64,000 nucleotides of DNA from Plasmopara viticola (lineage: Eukaryota > Oomycota > Peronosporomycetes > Peronosporales > Peronosporaceae), in NCBI GenBank assembly GCA_001695595.3, contig MBPM02000062.1, forward strand, positions 372,001 to 436,000, read 5' to 3'. The notes under the pieces are model-generated. The model ran no database searches. It saw nothing but the letters and a program-made list of their open reading frames with translations, and was not told the origin of the DNA. Both the position numbers and the translations under genes were made by a program. Shown here piece by piece: positions 8,829 through 21,557 of the stretch (its first letter is position 1; every line of letters begins with the position of its first letter).

Positions 8829-11800
8829 ATGATCTCGGAGACAGCGCACTCGGAATGCGTGCGGCTTCTGGAACTTCTGATTAATCCACGCGTGCAGGAA
8901 AGCTGGTCATGGGTATTTATGACGCCTGTCAACATCCCAGGGTACGACCAGGTGATAAAGAAGCCTATGGACCTTACAACTATAAAAAAGAACCTGGGGA
9001 TCAAACCCTCACGGTGCCGCTTTAAGTCACACGAAAAGTTTGCGCGGGATGTACGTCTAGTCTTTAACAATGCGCTCACATACAACAAAGACGATCAGGA
9101 TTTAAAGGGCTCAGTCTATGCAGCAGCGCAGCACTTGCTGCGAGTCTTTGAAACCGCCTATGCAAAGGCCATCGACAACGTCTTCAAGGCGGACGATGCA
9201 GCCAAGGCGGCACATCGAGAAGCCAAAGAAGAAAAACGCAGGATTGAATGTAGTACTGTAACAAATCAGGGCGGCGAAGGCGGGGACTTGCCCTCGTTAT
9301 CGACGTCATATCAACATCTCAGCAACAGCAACCATCACAGTAACTATTATCATCATTCACGAGAAGACGCAGAGGAAGGGAGTAAACACAAACTCAAACA
9401 CAGCAAGAAAGACAAGAAATCTAAGAAATCCAAGAAAAAAAGTAAAGACAGAGACAAGGAATCCCGGCATTCAAGCGCTAGCATTGGCGAGGTTAAGAAG
9501 AAACATCATCAGAGCGACCACAAAAGTGGGTATGGATCGTTGTTGAAAGATACAAGCGCAGCGATAGTTAGAGATGACGTTCACCTGCCAGTTCCAAGTA
9601 CATCAGCTCTCTCTTTGAGCACGAGTGTGAAAGGGAAACAAGAAATGGGGTCGGCACAAGCTTCTCAAGCGAAAATGGCGGACGCGGAGGTGTCTGCGTG
9701 TCTGTCGTTGCTGATGAAGTTGATCAAGTACAAAGAGGGAAACATTAGTCCTGCCGCTCCATTCTTGCAGCCCGTTGATTTAAACCACTTTCCAGACTAT
9801 CGCATCAAAGTCCCTAATCGCATGCACTTATATGGCGTTCAGAAGAAGCTTCGAAGTGGAAGCTATTCCACGATTGATGCTTTTGCCTATGACACTCGCC
9901 TTATTTTCTCGAACTGCTTAGTGTACAACAGCGATGTGATTTTGAGTAAGGTCATGCGAAATCATGCTGTTACTCTTATGAAGCTCTTTGAAAGTCTGTT
10001 TGTCAAGATTGGAGGCTCGTGGCCCGGTACTCCTCAGCGTTGGAAATGCCATCAGGTTATTCACGAGATACTCGCGCACCGAACGGCTGGACAAGAGACA
10101 GCGCAATGGTTTAAGTACCCGATCGTGTCATACTACGATTCTGTAGACCAAATTCCATACAACTATTATAAGGTGGTGAAAGAGCCCATGGATATTGGCA
10201 CTGTGTCGTCAAAGTTACACCTAGGTGAATACAAGAGCACTTCTGAATTTATTGCGGGTATGAAGTTGATCTTCGACAATTGCATAACTTACTGGAAGTC
10301 TGATCCTCTGGGACAGACGTATTGTGAGTCTGCTGAGACTTTGCTCCGCGTATTACGCGCACAAAGCTCTAACTTTGGCTCTATCGTAAGCAGCAGTGGG
10401 GCGTCTATAGACAAGAATCGGTCTATTGACTCATCACAATACAAACATGACTCGCACTCCTCCTCCTCCTTACCATCATCCATGTCGACGTTGAGTGGAT
10501 CAGGGAATCACCATGAAATTAAGATAAAGACGTCCTCAAGATCAGGTAAATCATCAAAGTCGTCTAAATCGTCTAAGTCGTCCAAGTCTCGCGACACAGG
10601 CAGTACTTTTCCTGAAAAGTACGTTTGCCTTGAAATTATGAAGCAGTTGCGTGCACACAAAATGAAAGGGTTCCGTGGAATCGAGATCAAGACGGCAGGG
10701 CCCTTTTTGACTGCTGTCGATACAACAAAGTACCCGGACTATTTGACAATCGTCTCTGAGCCGATGAATTTTGCCAAAATTGAGCGCAAGCTAAAAAGCG
10801 ATCGGTACGGGAGCGTTGACGAGTTCAGCGCTGATGTTCATTTAATCTTTTCCAATTGCCACAAGTACAATAGTGATCCAGTGGAAGGGGCTGACATTCG
10901 AGCGATGGCCACGAATTTGCGGACTTATTTTGTGGAGCTTTGCAATGAAAAATTTGGTCCGCTTGACGGGACATCGAATAGCTTTGTTGAGATGCCAGCG
11001 CAAGTCGTATCTACCTCATCCTCATTAAATGCAAAGCAATTTAAGCAATTAGCAACGCCTTCAAAGGCGCCCGAAGACAGAATCCCTACTGCTGTCGTGT
11101 CGTCTATGAAACCTGTGAAGAAATCATTTACACCATCTCCAGTGAAAAAGCCGTCACCAATTTCAACGTCGGCTACCTACAGTAGTTATCTCGCGGCTCG
11201 CGGGCCTAAACAAGACGATAAGACGCTTAACTCTGAGCTTCCAATTGTTCAAGCATCAAATATTTCAGTTAAGTCCGTCACTCCCCTCAAGATTAAGCCT
11301 TCTTCATTGAACGAGATATCTTCTGCATCGGGCACGACTAGAAAGGTGTTTCGTGATGACTCAAGTCTAGCGGATCTTACTCCCGAAGAAGCAAAGCGGC
11401 TGCGCAAGGAAATGAAAGAAAAGCGAAAAAAGGAGAAAAGAGAAAAAAAAGAGAAGAAGAAGAAAGGCAAAGAGAAGAAGCGGGATAAGAAGGATAGAAA
11501 AGGGCGCAGCAAGACCCCTGCTCCTCAGGTACGCAAGATTGATACTTTTACCATGCTCGTTCTTCTCTCACGTGTATTATTTGGCCTTGCAGGAGATTGA
11601 AGTACCCGCGAAAGAGACATCTGCTGCTTCAACCGCTTCTGCTTCATCTGTGGTATCTCTATCTGCTCCAAATCTTAAATTGCCGCCTACAGTGCCTGCG
11701 CCTATTTTGTCTCTCGTTGCCACGAAAGAAGGCCCCGAAGAGCCTACCCTTGCTACAAGTTTGGCTCCGGGTAAGAAGAGCAAGAAGCATAAGAAATCGG

Positions 11801-13356
11801 ATTTGACTTCGTGGGAAAGCTGCTGTGACCGCGTGCTAAATCGTTTAAGTAAAATCGAGCAAGTTTCAAAGCTTCACTTCGACCATCCATTATTGGAGGT
11901 ATTTCCTCAGCTTTCTGCAGAATACAAGAGCCTCATTTCAGAGCCCATGGACTTGCGCACATTGCGCGAACAGCTACATGCGCATTTGCTCACTCAAGCT
12001 GAATTTTTGTATAAAGGCCGACTCATTTTCCAAAATGCTGTTCGGTTCAATTGTGCTGATGATCCCGCTTCAGTTCAAGTGCGCGACATGTCGACCCACT
12101 TACTATGGTATTTCGATTCATTGTGTGCCGAGTTGCTGATTACTTCGGTCCCTGAGGTAACTGGTGAGCAGAGCCGTGCAAAGCGCGATCAATTGAGACG
12201 CGAACGCGCTGAGTTTGTGAGCACTGTACCAGTAGAGATGAAAGCCAAGGAATGTCAAAAACTGCTCCGGGTGTTAAATAGTCAGAAGTACGACAAGAAT
12301 TGCTGGCCATTTCGTAAACCTGTTCGTGTGCTATTTCCTGCCCTTTCGCCGGATTATCTCGATATCGTCAAAATTCCCATGGACTTGTCAACAATCGCGG
12401 AAAAATTGACGGCTTTCGAGTACAAAATGCACGGCGAGTTTATTCGGGATGTGCGGTTGACTTTTGAGAATGCCATGATTTACAATCGGGCGGACAAGGA
12501 GCGCGAAGGATGGAGTGTGTATTCTGCAGCAGTGCACATGCTGGCTGTTGTGGATGACTTGTGGGGTGATGTGACTCTGGAGATAACTGAAAAGACGCGA
12601 CGACGGGAATCATTGCGAAAGGAACGTTTGAATGAGTCAAAGAGAAAGCGGAGCGATATGTCTGATGAGCGTGAGAAAAAGGCGCAAAACCAAAATTTTG
12701 CTTCCGATGTAGAGTGTGGCCAGAAACATTACAAAAGTAGCAAATTCCACCCGGATGGTGTCGCAGCAACTGCTACTGGAAGTGTTACAAGTGTGGCGAC
12801 ACTCACCAAGCGCACACCCTCAATAGCCCCGGTCGCTACATCGACATCTGTCGTGGGAACCATCGTTGTCAGCGGTGCGAATGGCTCGCGTGAAGATGCC
12901 AATCTATCGGATGCAACATCGACTCGGGTGAAATTGCAACTCATGCCAAGCAGACCAAACATGGAGCGCATGAACAAGCAAGAACGAAAGGCTGAGGAAA
13001 AGCGACGGAAGCGCGCCCGGCGGGAAGAGGAAATGGCACGTACGGAAAAGAGACGTCGTACTGCCGTGGCAGCTACTGACGATGCTTTACGTGAAGCTGA
13101 AAGTCGAAGTCGGCGTAGACTTCAAAAGCTGGAATTAGTAGAAGCAGCACGCTTGCGGGAAGAGCGAGAACGCCGCATTACAGAGGAAGAGGCAGAGCAT
13201 GCACGTCTGGCACTGATGAAATTAAACGCTGCTGCGTGGACTGGTGTTCTGCTGCCAACTACAAGGACTTCACGCAAACGAACGGGATTTTGGGCGAAAA
13301 AACACACAAAACTTCAGATCCCTGCGGCATTTCAATCACCAGCTATAAATGCTTAG
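8829..13356 (+). CDS. six-bromodomain chromatin protein (polybromo-like array)
   Basis: Two exons (8829-11528 and 11593-13356) joined across a 64-nt GT-AG intron give about 1487 residues. Six bromodomains are visible, at about residues 8-118, 284-394, 408-514, 596-711, 973-1086 and 1118-1226. Bromodomains read acetyl-lysine on histones, so this is probably a nuclear chromatin-remodelling or transcription factor. Helix-B/C landmarks such as KKPMDLTTI, KEPMDIGTV, SEPMNFAKI, SEPMDLRTL and KIPMDLSTI are present; domain 2 has PNRMHLYGV instead. The acetyl-lysine Asn is kept as YN in domains 1, 2, 4 and 6 and as FN in domain 5, but is replaced in domain 3 (NCITYW). Lys-rich and Ser-Lys repeats link the domains, and a charged coiled-coil region lies at about 1355-1450. 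I see no BAH or HMG box, unlike animal polybromo. An upstream GTG at 8808 is in frame, but ATG 8829 is the sensible start. Confidence 0.88.
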
Positions 13357-13892
13357 GAAGCGTGTCATAAATCAACATTGAAGTGTATTGAAATACCAGT
13401 CTATTGTCTGTTGCAGCGTGAGAAAGTAGGCAGGGTAAATTCATTTGAGATCTTTAAAATTCGGAGAAAAATCTATATGGCGATCATCAGAGATCTCAAT
13501 CACATTTTATTATTCGCACTGGAAAATTAAAGTACATATAAAGTACTAAAGGATAGCCAACGCTTTTTGTAAATCAGGCTTGAGCTTTAAAACTCAGCTG
13601 TTGTCTTCATTGAGTAGCGTAGAGTCAATACGACCTACGAGAAAAGAAATAAACCAGGCGTTCCTCTTACCGTTTCCAGTCAAATGTCTTTGTATCGCTC
13701 ATGTTTTCAAATGTTTGTGCTTTTGTTAAGGCCTTGGGTTACTTGCTGTTGTTGTTGTTGTTTCTGTATACCCTCTCCTCTTCCCTCAGGTCGGTAGCTT
13801 ATTCACCCCATTTCCAAGCAAGATTACAAGCATTTATCTTGCACTCTCCACTTCACTGTCCCTGATCTTCTTTCGTCGTCACTACAGTCAAA
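13357..13892. other. convergent 3' intergenic region
   Basis: This is the shared 3' space of the bromodomain gene (+) and the cyclin gene (-). It contains a short TTG trinucleotide repeat near 13746-13763 and pyrimidine-rich DNA, but no gene or RNA that I recognise. Confidence 0.55.
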
Positions 13893-15267
13893 CTACGGGT
13901 ACTGCATACGCTGCTCTTGTTGATAATCAAAATTTGGCTCCGTCACCAGCCCCGTTTCAATTCCCTGCCAGCCATACTTAAAGTGGTAAACATGCGGACC
14001 TGGCGTCTCCTCTCCACCGCACGCGTGGTGGCCGCCCTTACAAGTGCATGGTGGTGGCACAACCATGGCATAATTATTGCTGGGGGAACAGGGTGACTGA
14101 CAAGCCTCCAAGCCATAGCCTTTTCCAAGTGGAGTGTGCATGCCAGCAGAGTACAAATCCGTCAAACTTTGTGGACGCAAAAGACCGCAAGCCAAGTGGT
14201 TAGGCACTACAACCTGCGATTGAATAAACAACAGTTCTTCAACCGGCACCTTGACCCAGCGGTCTTTGGCCTGCGTGCTTAGAGCCTCCAGATCGCACAC
14301 TCCATAAGCCATAGCGTACAGCCATGACTTGCATTCCCACAGTACGTTGGGGTCTAGCTGTAGAAACTGTGCCACAAACATAAAGTCCAGCGCCGGGTCC
14401 ACGAGCAGCAACGCCGCACCTGCAAGCACACTAGGCCAGTATTCAATAGCCTGGTAATCAAGCAGCGAAATGTCGACCAGGCGAATAGCATTTACAAACA
14501 GCTCCTTGGTGCCCGACGGATTGCGTGCTGGATTAACAAAATCGCCCATGGTGTCCAGTGGACGTTGATCGGCCGAGCCACCTGCGACCATGAAAAGTAG
14601 CCACGCGTAGGGTGTCGTAGGGTGCAAATTCCATTGCAGCTCCTGGATACAAAGGAAAAAACAAACAGCACAAACATCCGTCAGCAATCTGTCTAAAGGC
14701 AGGTGGCCATCGCCCTCACTAATCTCAAAGCATGTCCTATCGACTACCTACCACAACATGATTCACTTCAAGACGGGCAAGATCTTCTGCCGCCAATTGA
14801 ACACTTCCACGTTTAGCCAAGAAAGCGACAAGCTCAGCTGCCTTGGGTGGGTGCACTTCCTCAATCTTAGCCGCCATGAAGACGCACGAGAGGCCAAGTA
14901 CGCGCAGCTGCCTCTGCGTATGACGAACGTCGTCTCCATAATCAATCGTGTACTGGTCTTGTAAGGAAGAAACGCGACGACGCAGTAAAACTTGCGCATA
15001 CTGGTTGGCAAAGTGCGCAGTCTGTCGCTGAAGCGCGAAATGCGTCGCGACCTCGACGATCCAGCGCCACGTAAAACCAAAATGCTCAAAATTCGATGTC
15101 TGTAGACTGGTGGCTGACTTCTGGGCATGCAAAACCAGCAATTTGAGCGGCGAGTTAGCACCAAACTCGTTAGAGATTGCAGGCGTGTGGCGGCCAGGAA
15201 GAGCGAGTTGGTGATAAGACATTTCCTTTTGACGCATGCTCAGCACTGTCATAAGATCAGGATTCAT
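13893..15267 (-). CDS. cyclin-domain protein (two exons)
   Basis: Exons 15267-14752 and 14642-13893 are joined across a 109-nt GT-AG intron and give about 421 residues. The cyclin N-terminal box lies at about residues 65-190. It begins with the MRAIL-like WRWIVEVATHF, includes the five-helix segment with FMAAKIEE, whose Lys and Glu contact the kinase in known cyclins, and crosses the splice site at LEVNHVV/ELQWNLHPTTPYAWL. A second, weaker cyclin fold occupies about 200-300. The C-terminus contains a Cys/His/Pro-rich region (CTCKGGHHACGG) that I cannot assign. It probably activates a cyclin-dependent kinase in cell-cycle control; the subclass (A/B/D/E) is unclear. An in-frame GTG lies 9 bases upstream, but ATG 15267 is the start. 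Confidence 0.82.
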
Positions 15268-18200
15268 GATTGACACCTGCCTTGGCTTTTGGTGGTGGTG
15301 GTGATTGTTGCCGCTCCGGTCCTCGTCTCCTACTTCCTTCTCTTCCTCCTGCGCTTCCCCCCGTCACTTCCACACTCTTTAGCGGTCGAGCACAGAGAAA
15401 AAGCCAGAAGAACGCACTAAGTACGAGGGCTAAACTGATATTTTTATTGTGCGATTGTATTAACGTGGTATGAAATGGTTTCGATTGATGAACAGCTAGT
15501 GAGAAAAGTGTTGAAGCGGGGTCTAGAAATCATGGGCTTTAAGTGCAGGTAGAGGCTAATGACTTAGTCCGATGGACGGAGAGAGACTATAAAACAATAT
15601 TATTGTTTTCGTCGGTAATGTAAAGCATGCAATATTCAGACCAAAAATCGAAGACATCAACATTGGAGCAGATAATAACCCAAATACTGTGACTGGAGAT
15701 GACGACAACCTTGTGTTCGGGGATGACAAAAACCAAGCGTTGCCATAATCTTTGTGCGCTATATTTACAAGACGTCTCGCGGTCCATAAGACATAATGCT
15801 CGCCTTAATGAACCCTATCACGAATACGTTGATGCAAAAAATTTTGCATGCTCGATCTACGATCTCAGTATAGCGCACAGAGTTGATTCAAACAATGTCA
15901 CTAACAGCGTGTTCATTATCAGAGCCATTTATACGTTAAAACTTCCGTGTCTTGAGCTTAGCATAATATCTCAGTGAAAAAAAAATAACCGAGATGCTTC
16001 ACTCAATTCTAGACATAACTTCTGAAGTGAGAGATTAATAACAGCAGCCCAAGGTTGCGTTCTATACATAGCACAATATGCTATTTTGCTTCACTTCTAT
16101 AAATAACAATCTTATAATAAGGTAAATGAACCGAACTTTATTTATGGATAAATAAATTTATGGTTTAACTACCTTACAGCCTAATAATTTCTACTGGACC
16201 ATATACTGTTTTTCTGCTAACTCTTTTTTGAAGCTTCACTTGGCTCGTGTGACACAAAACGGGTAAAAATTTTAGTCCGTGACACACACTGATCTCGAGT
16301 TTCCCGTTGCTTTGTGTGAAAGCATGCGGTGTGCGATGCACTGATTTGTAAGCTCGTAGCTCAGGCGATTGCGGTGTATACAGGTTCCCTTTTGACGAGC
16401 CAGCTTTGTGGTCCAAGTCGCAGGGTCAAACTTTGTTAAATGAACCAATTAGCTATTTGATGCCAATGGCGGCCATTAGACTCAGATATTGCAATGGATG
16501 ACAGACGTCGGCGTGGGTATGCGGTTCGAGCGATCGAGTTGTCATCCAGCGGCAAAGCGTGCATGACAAATGGTATATAGACATGAGCTTGTCTAGGTTT
16601 GTCTAAATGCTGCCCTTGTGAGGTCTATCGCTGCACGACAAAAAAACAGTTGACCCGGGGTCTGCGATAAAGAATGAGCATTTAGGCTCATAGAACTTGC
16701 TGTATGCTTTCGAGAGGCGTTACAAGTTACAGCGGTGATGTATCTCAGACAGAAATACTTGCTGTAAAACTTGATTGGCATGGACATAACAAACTCATGA
16801 TATTAAACCGAGTGTTAAGCATATACGTATATTTCAAGGTATAGAACGCACGTGCGAGTGTTCTGGGATTTTAAGGCCTACTTATTTGTATTAAGAACCT
16901 ACCGTGTGTTTAGCATTGGAGAGAGGCCAGCACGTATAAACCGAAACATCTTAACTAATTCCGATTTGCGCGTTTACGTCGACAGCGGCAATGGTGTCAT
17001 GCTTAACTTAGACATGAACGACACAGATGCAGCGCATCGACAAGTTTATGGCTGTCAGGTTAGCGCAGAAAAGTGTTTGAAAGATATGTATGGCCCGAAA
17101 AAGCCAAGTGCTCCTGACAGCAGTTATGGCTACCAAAATAAGCACTGGTCAGTCGAGCCAATGATGCCTGACTTAGTTCATGAGAGAGAATAGAGAACAT
17201 ATCTATCGGAAGATGACCCTTTGCTTTTAGAATTGCGCGCAAAGTCGACGGAACGATCGAATAGTAAAAAGCACACCCCGTGGCTAGAGAATCTAAGCTA
17301 AAGTATGACATTGAATATGGGATGACGCTCTTGTTGGTGGGCAAGTTCGTGACACTACGTATATAAGTTACTTTAATTATATATTTTGCCTGGTCCGCGG
17401 ATCAACTGGATGTGATGATAGTTTCTTCTATGGTGTCATGAAGGAAGTCAAACGCTGCGTATTAAAAATATGCAAATTGACTGTTTGGAACATTTCAAAG
17501 CGATCTACGTTTTAAATTAGCTTTGCGTACAATATTTATGAATGTATGTGTTTCATTGGCGTTTTTCGATAAAGGCCTCAACCTGAAAACTGTGGACGAC
17601 GATTGCGTTATTTTATTTGTCGATGTGATTTGTATACAAGTAGCCGGTAATTTGTCAGTATCAAATGTACTTATCAAGCTCTATCTTAATCTGCGTTTGA
17701 CTTAAGCATCGAGGTGGCGTATAATATCAACGGTAGCGCAACAACGTGCTTGCGATGCTACGTGAACGACGCTCTCAAGCATTTTGAAATTGATGACTTC
17801 AAATCTCTAATAACTTCATCGGACGTAACCTTTCAACTTACCTCAAGCAACGCACCAGATAAAGTCAACGACTCATCTTATGAAGCAGTGGAAATACTGA
17901 TGCAAATTTTGAACTCCACGCGGCCAGGCATCGTCTTTATTTAAGCGCTTAATCAATAATCCTCAAGCTGGGCCCTCGGTTGTGGTCGATAAAAAATACC
18001 AGGATGTGGTCTCTCGAAAGCTGACTTAAACAGTCGTGAATTCGAGCTCCACGGGGGTGCCCATTAAGCGCATACTTCACTAGCTTGAAGAACAAGTCCT
18101 TTAAAATCCAGCAAGCATGTAAATCTTGCAAATAGTTTATAGCAGACTGATCGGACGTCTACGCGGATAATTTAATCTGATAGAAGCTCTTGTAAGCCGG

Positions 18201-18603
18201 GAAAGCAGAAAGTAGCTAGGTGGTCGACTACCAACAAGTGAGACAAAGTGTATTGCGCTCAGTCTGTCCATTTAAGAAGTCAATCGGACTCATCGGTTGT
18301 TAAGCGAGATCCTGACAGCTGCCGCGTAATATTGCTGAAACATCAAGCGCGATAATTACTGAAGCGAAAAGTCTGCGCGGAGGATGTACCAAATGAAGCC
18401 TTTTGTGGAGAATGACGATAAGACCGAAGTTATGATGCTATCGAAGCTAACACTGTCCTGCCCTCTGTCTACTTAATCGTCTAAGCATGTAATGTAGTAA
18501 ACTAACGTCATTTGACATCACGGAGTGCACGTGTGGTCGTATTAGGACTGATGCAAGCTAAAATACCGTAAAGACTTCCCCTCGATCGAGCACACCTGAA
18601 TGT
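15268..18603. other. gene-poor border region, no recognised gene
   Basis: About 3.3 kb of AT-richer DNA separates the gene island from the retrotransposon zone. A GGT trinucleotide run sits near 15290-15303, just upstream of the cyclin. Open frames at 15699-15977 (+, ATG), 16174-16416 (-), 16852-17193 (+, no early ATG) and 17714-17944 (+, no early ATG) show no domain, signal peptide or motif that I recognise. They may be remnants of decayed genes. I see no tRNA, rRNA or LTR. Confidence 0.45.
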
Positions 18604-19245
18604 TTAGAGCTGCCGTGAGTTCTTTGTAGCGCGATTCCAAAAGCTCTTTGTCGTAAAATTAACCAATATACCCAAAGTCCAGCGATAGTTGAGTTTTACT
18701 TCACCACGTTTGACGTATGGTGATACTTGCTGTCGATATGTTTGACACAATTTTGATTCACGGACACTTTCATTGTCTAAATACACATTTGATTGCATTC
18801 GAGAGTTGTGCTTTAGTCCCTGTAAGTATCTTGCACAGCGAATCATCAACTCACTTTTAATCTTGAAAAGTCAGATTATGCGCAATGTTCGTTGCTTTAT
18901 TTGTCGACCGTATTGCTCTCGTCGCTTTCTGCTGAATTAACTTATAGGAGCGCTCATTTGAATAAGTACGTATGCAGAAGTCAACTTGCGTTTGGGGTGG
19001 TCAAGCAAAAGATAGCCAGAATATGCGCAATGTTCGTTGCTTTATTTGACGACCGTATTGCTCTCGTTACTTTCTGCTGAACTAACTTACAGGAGCGCCC
19101 AATTGAATAAGTAAGTATTTAGAATTCAACTTGCGTTTGGGGTGGTCATCAGCTCAGTCTGCGTCTGAGTCCTCACGAAAATACATATTGCCGTTTGGTT
19201 TCAAGCAAATTTTAAACGACTCGATCCCTTGCAGATAGCGCAAAT
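18604..19245 (-). pseudogene. decayed Copia RNase H fragment
   Basis: Reading the minus strand from 19245, translation gives HLRYLQGIESFKICLKPNGN and then a DSDAD motif whose following Trp codon is TGA. A frame-interrupted version of the Copia RNase H segment (R-x-L-x-S-K-Y, GAPVS, FSRK) follows. Further downstream the terminal segment YVKRGEVKLNY matches DDVKRGEVKLEYC of the better-preserved family C element at about 53.95 kb. Many stops and a 127-bp tandem duplication (listed separately) show that it is long dead. No LTR is attached. Confidence 0.75.
18877..19148. repeat. 127-bp direct tandem duplication inside the RNase H relic
   Basis: Bases 18877-19003 and 19022-19148 are near-identical copies with a 145-bp period, both starting TATGCGCAATGTTCGTTGC and ending GGGGTGGTCA, separated by 18 bp. 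On the minus strand each copy covers the same piece of Copia RNase H, so the duplication happened inside the relic. Confidence 0.85.
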
Positions 19246-19809
19246 GCGCTAGGTCATGATACAGTGCTTATCATAAAAAATATCCATAAAGCGTAATACA
19301 TAGTCCACATAGTAAATTGTTCGGTCATATTGCAATTATCATATGTACAAGACCACATGCTGCTTTACGGAGCGGTACGCTGACCTTGGTTGCCGCATCG
19401 CTTAAAACAAGTGTATATTTAGCAGGTTCGTTACAGCGTTTCAGCCATCCGTTTTAACCCATTCTTAAAAAACATCAACACAGCGATGTTGTCAATATAC
19501 CGTCAGCATTGTCAGTAGCTTTGCGCTAGTGGATTTGTTTAAATACACTCAGCACAACTTGAAGCGGTGTTGGCTCAAATAAGTCACCACTTTTTTACCG
19601 CACTAGCACTTACGCACCAAAAAACAGAACATTTGGGATTATTATGTATCTTTCTTTCTACGGTCAACTAGGCGCACTCCGCTTGCCCTTGAGATAGGCA
19701 TCTACTTCGACGCTCATAAATATAGCTCGGTCAGTTCGTGATATCCATGGCGACTACTTGTCAGCGTGTGAACCACTTCTCTTGAGTTTGAGCACTTTAT
19801 TTCTTCACT
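19246..19809. other. unassigned DNA between two Copia relics
   Basis: I cannot assign this stretch. It may be further decayed pol sequence of the flanking relics, but no Copia motif is readable in any frame. Confidence 0.4.
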
Positions 19810-21557
19810 TCCTATTTGCTTTTATCTGCCAGAAGCGTTATCTTCTTGTCCGCAAAGCGATAGAAAACAGATGGGTATTTCGGATAAGAAAAACGAAGCC
19901 GACGAAGTTGAGCGGTACAAGGCACGTTTGGTGGCCAAGCCACAAAAGTATAGCTTCGACTTTGAAGAGAGGGTCAATAGCCAAGTTTACTTCAATTCAA
20001 ATTTTTCTCAGTCTGACTGCCAAGTTCAGACTGTGATGGACGTCAAGACTGCATTTTTGAATGGGCCACTCGATGAAGTACACAGCAAAGTTTGTTGTGG
20101 GAAAATATTCAAAGATTGTTTGCAAGCTGGAGCGATCGCTGTACGGCTGAAGTAGTCGTCGCGCATTAAGACAAGACTATTGCCGAATTATTGCTGCGAC
20201 TTAAATTTAAAGAATACGAGTCCGACAACTGCACCTACTTTTATGCGCGACGGCAGAGACATATTGTTCATCGCGCTTTACGTCGACGATAATGTTCTTA
20301 CAAGCAGCAGCTTGACGTTGCCACGAGGCCCTAAGCAAGCGCTCAGTGTTTGGTGTAAAATGACAGACATGATCCAGCTCAAGTGTTTTCTTTGCATGAA
20401 AATGTTTAACAGAGTTTATAGCTTGAAAGGAAATTGTAAGGCAGTCCAATTTTGTAGGTGATATTCTCAAGAAGCTCAAAATGAACAACAGCAATCGCGT
20501 CAAGACACCTATAAAGCTAGGTCTCAAGCTTACCAAGGGTGTATGCGAAGGAGAATGTAACTATCAAGAAACCATGGCAAATGTATCGCAATGTGTTCGG
20601 ATGCTTGATGTACTTGATGGTCGACACTTTTGGTTGGTATGCAACCAGAATGTGTAGCAGCCATTGTATTACTAATTCAATTTGCCTCTGACCCATGCCT
20701 AACTCTTTGGCAGGCACTCAAAAGGGTCTTCAGGTACTTGCAAGGAAAAAAGACGCATGGCACTACGCTTCAAGTTCAAGACCAAAATGGACTTCGGGGC
20801 CATTCAGATGCAGATTGGGCAGGCGATTTGGAAACCCGACGAAGCACAAGCGGCTATGCGCTCATGATGAAATGAGGTTGCATCAGCTGGCGAAGCAAGA
20901 AAAAACGGACAGTAGCATTTTCTTCGACAGAAGCAGAGTACATGGCTTTGACGGAAGCAGCTCAAGAGGCGACATGGTTGTAAAACTTTCTGTGCGAGCT
21001 TAGTGACATATCAAGTAGTCAAGCGATCAGCATCTATGAAGACAATCAAGGCTCCATCGCGCTGGCTAAGAACATCGAATTCTACAAGCGCGCCAACACA
21101 TCGACATTCGCTATCACTTTATACGCGAAAACTTGGAAGACGATCAAGTGATTCTCGAACACTGTCCGACACACGAGATGCTGGTCGACCTAATGAAGGA
21201 GTCTAGTCCGGCAACACAATTTACTTCGGGGCAAGCTCGGGAATCACGCATCACAAGCTGTCGAGTCGAGTGGGAGTGTTGCCAAGATTGCGGTTGGAAG
21301 CGCGCCCCGTTCAGCCGTGGAGAATCGATAATTATTGTTAAATAGTTCTCCGACGGTCAAACTTTGCCAACATACGAAGATGACACGTCAGGATGGTATG
21401 CTTCTGATTGGATAAAAGTATATCTTAAAGCCAGTATGATATAGTGAGCCTAGTACATAGTAAATGAGTGACTTAGAGGTAGCAAATAGTTTTGCGAACT
21501 AAGGACCTTAAATTTATTCACTTGCATTTCATCAACTAGTGCACACCTGACCTTCTT
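19810..21557 (+). mobile_element. 5'-truncated Copia element: decayed RT and RNase H plus 3' LTR
   Basis: The plus strand encodes, across several frames, the start of Copia reverse transcriptase ([20 protein letters not shown] at about 20037-20066), the catalytic segment IALYVDDNVL near 20280 and RNase H (DADWAGD near 20810, then YEDNQGSIALAK near 21040). It ends in an LTR of about 281 bp. Gag, protease and integrase are missing. Multiple stops and frameshifts make it non-functional. The protein resembles families A and B, but the LTR is a distinct type (here LTR1) that also occurs at 34940-35221 (-) and 39458-39731 (+). Confidence 0.82.
21277..21557 (+). repeat. LTR1 (3' LTR of the truncated element)
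   Basis: Begins TGTTGCCAAGATTGCG and runs to CTGACCTTCTT. It aligns by eye along its length with LTRs at 34940-35221 (reverse) and 39458-39731. The final CA is lost where it meets the adjoining minus-strand fragment. Confidence 0.75.

Noticed and set aside
11249..11512. Phe/Ser-rich minus-strand frame resembling a membrane protein
   Set aside because: It is the antisense of the Lys-rich low-complexity tract of the bromodomain protein.
18877..19148. CRISPR-like direct repeat
   Set aside because: There are only two long copies, inside a retrotransposon relic in a eukaryotic genome; there is no spacer array.
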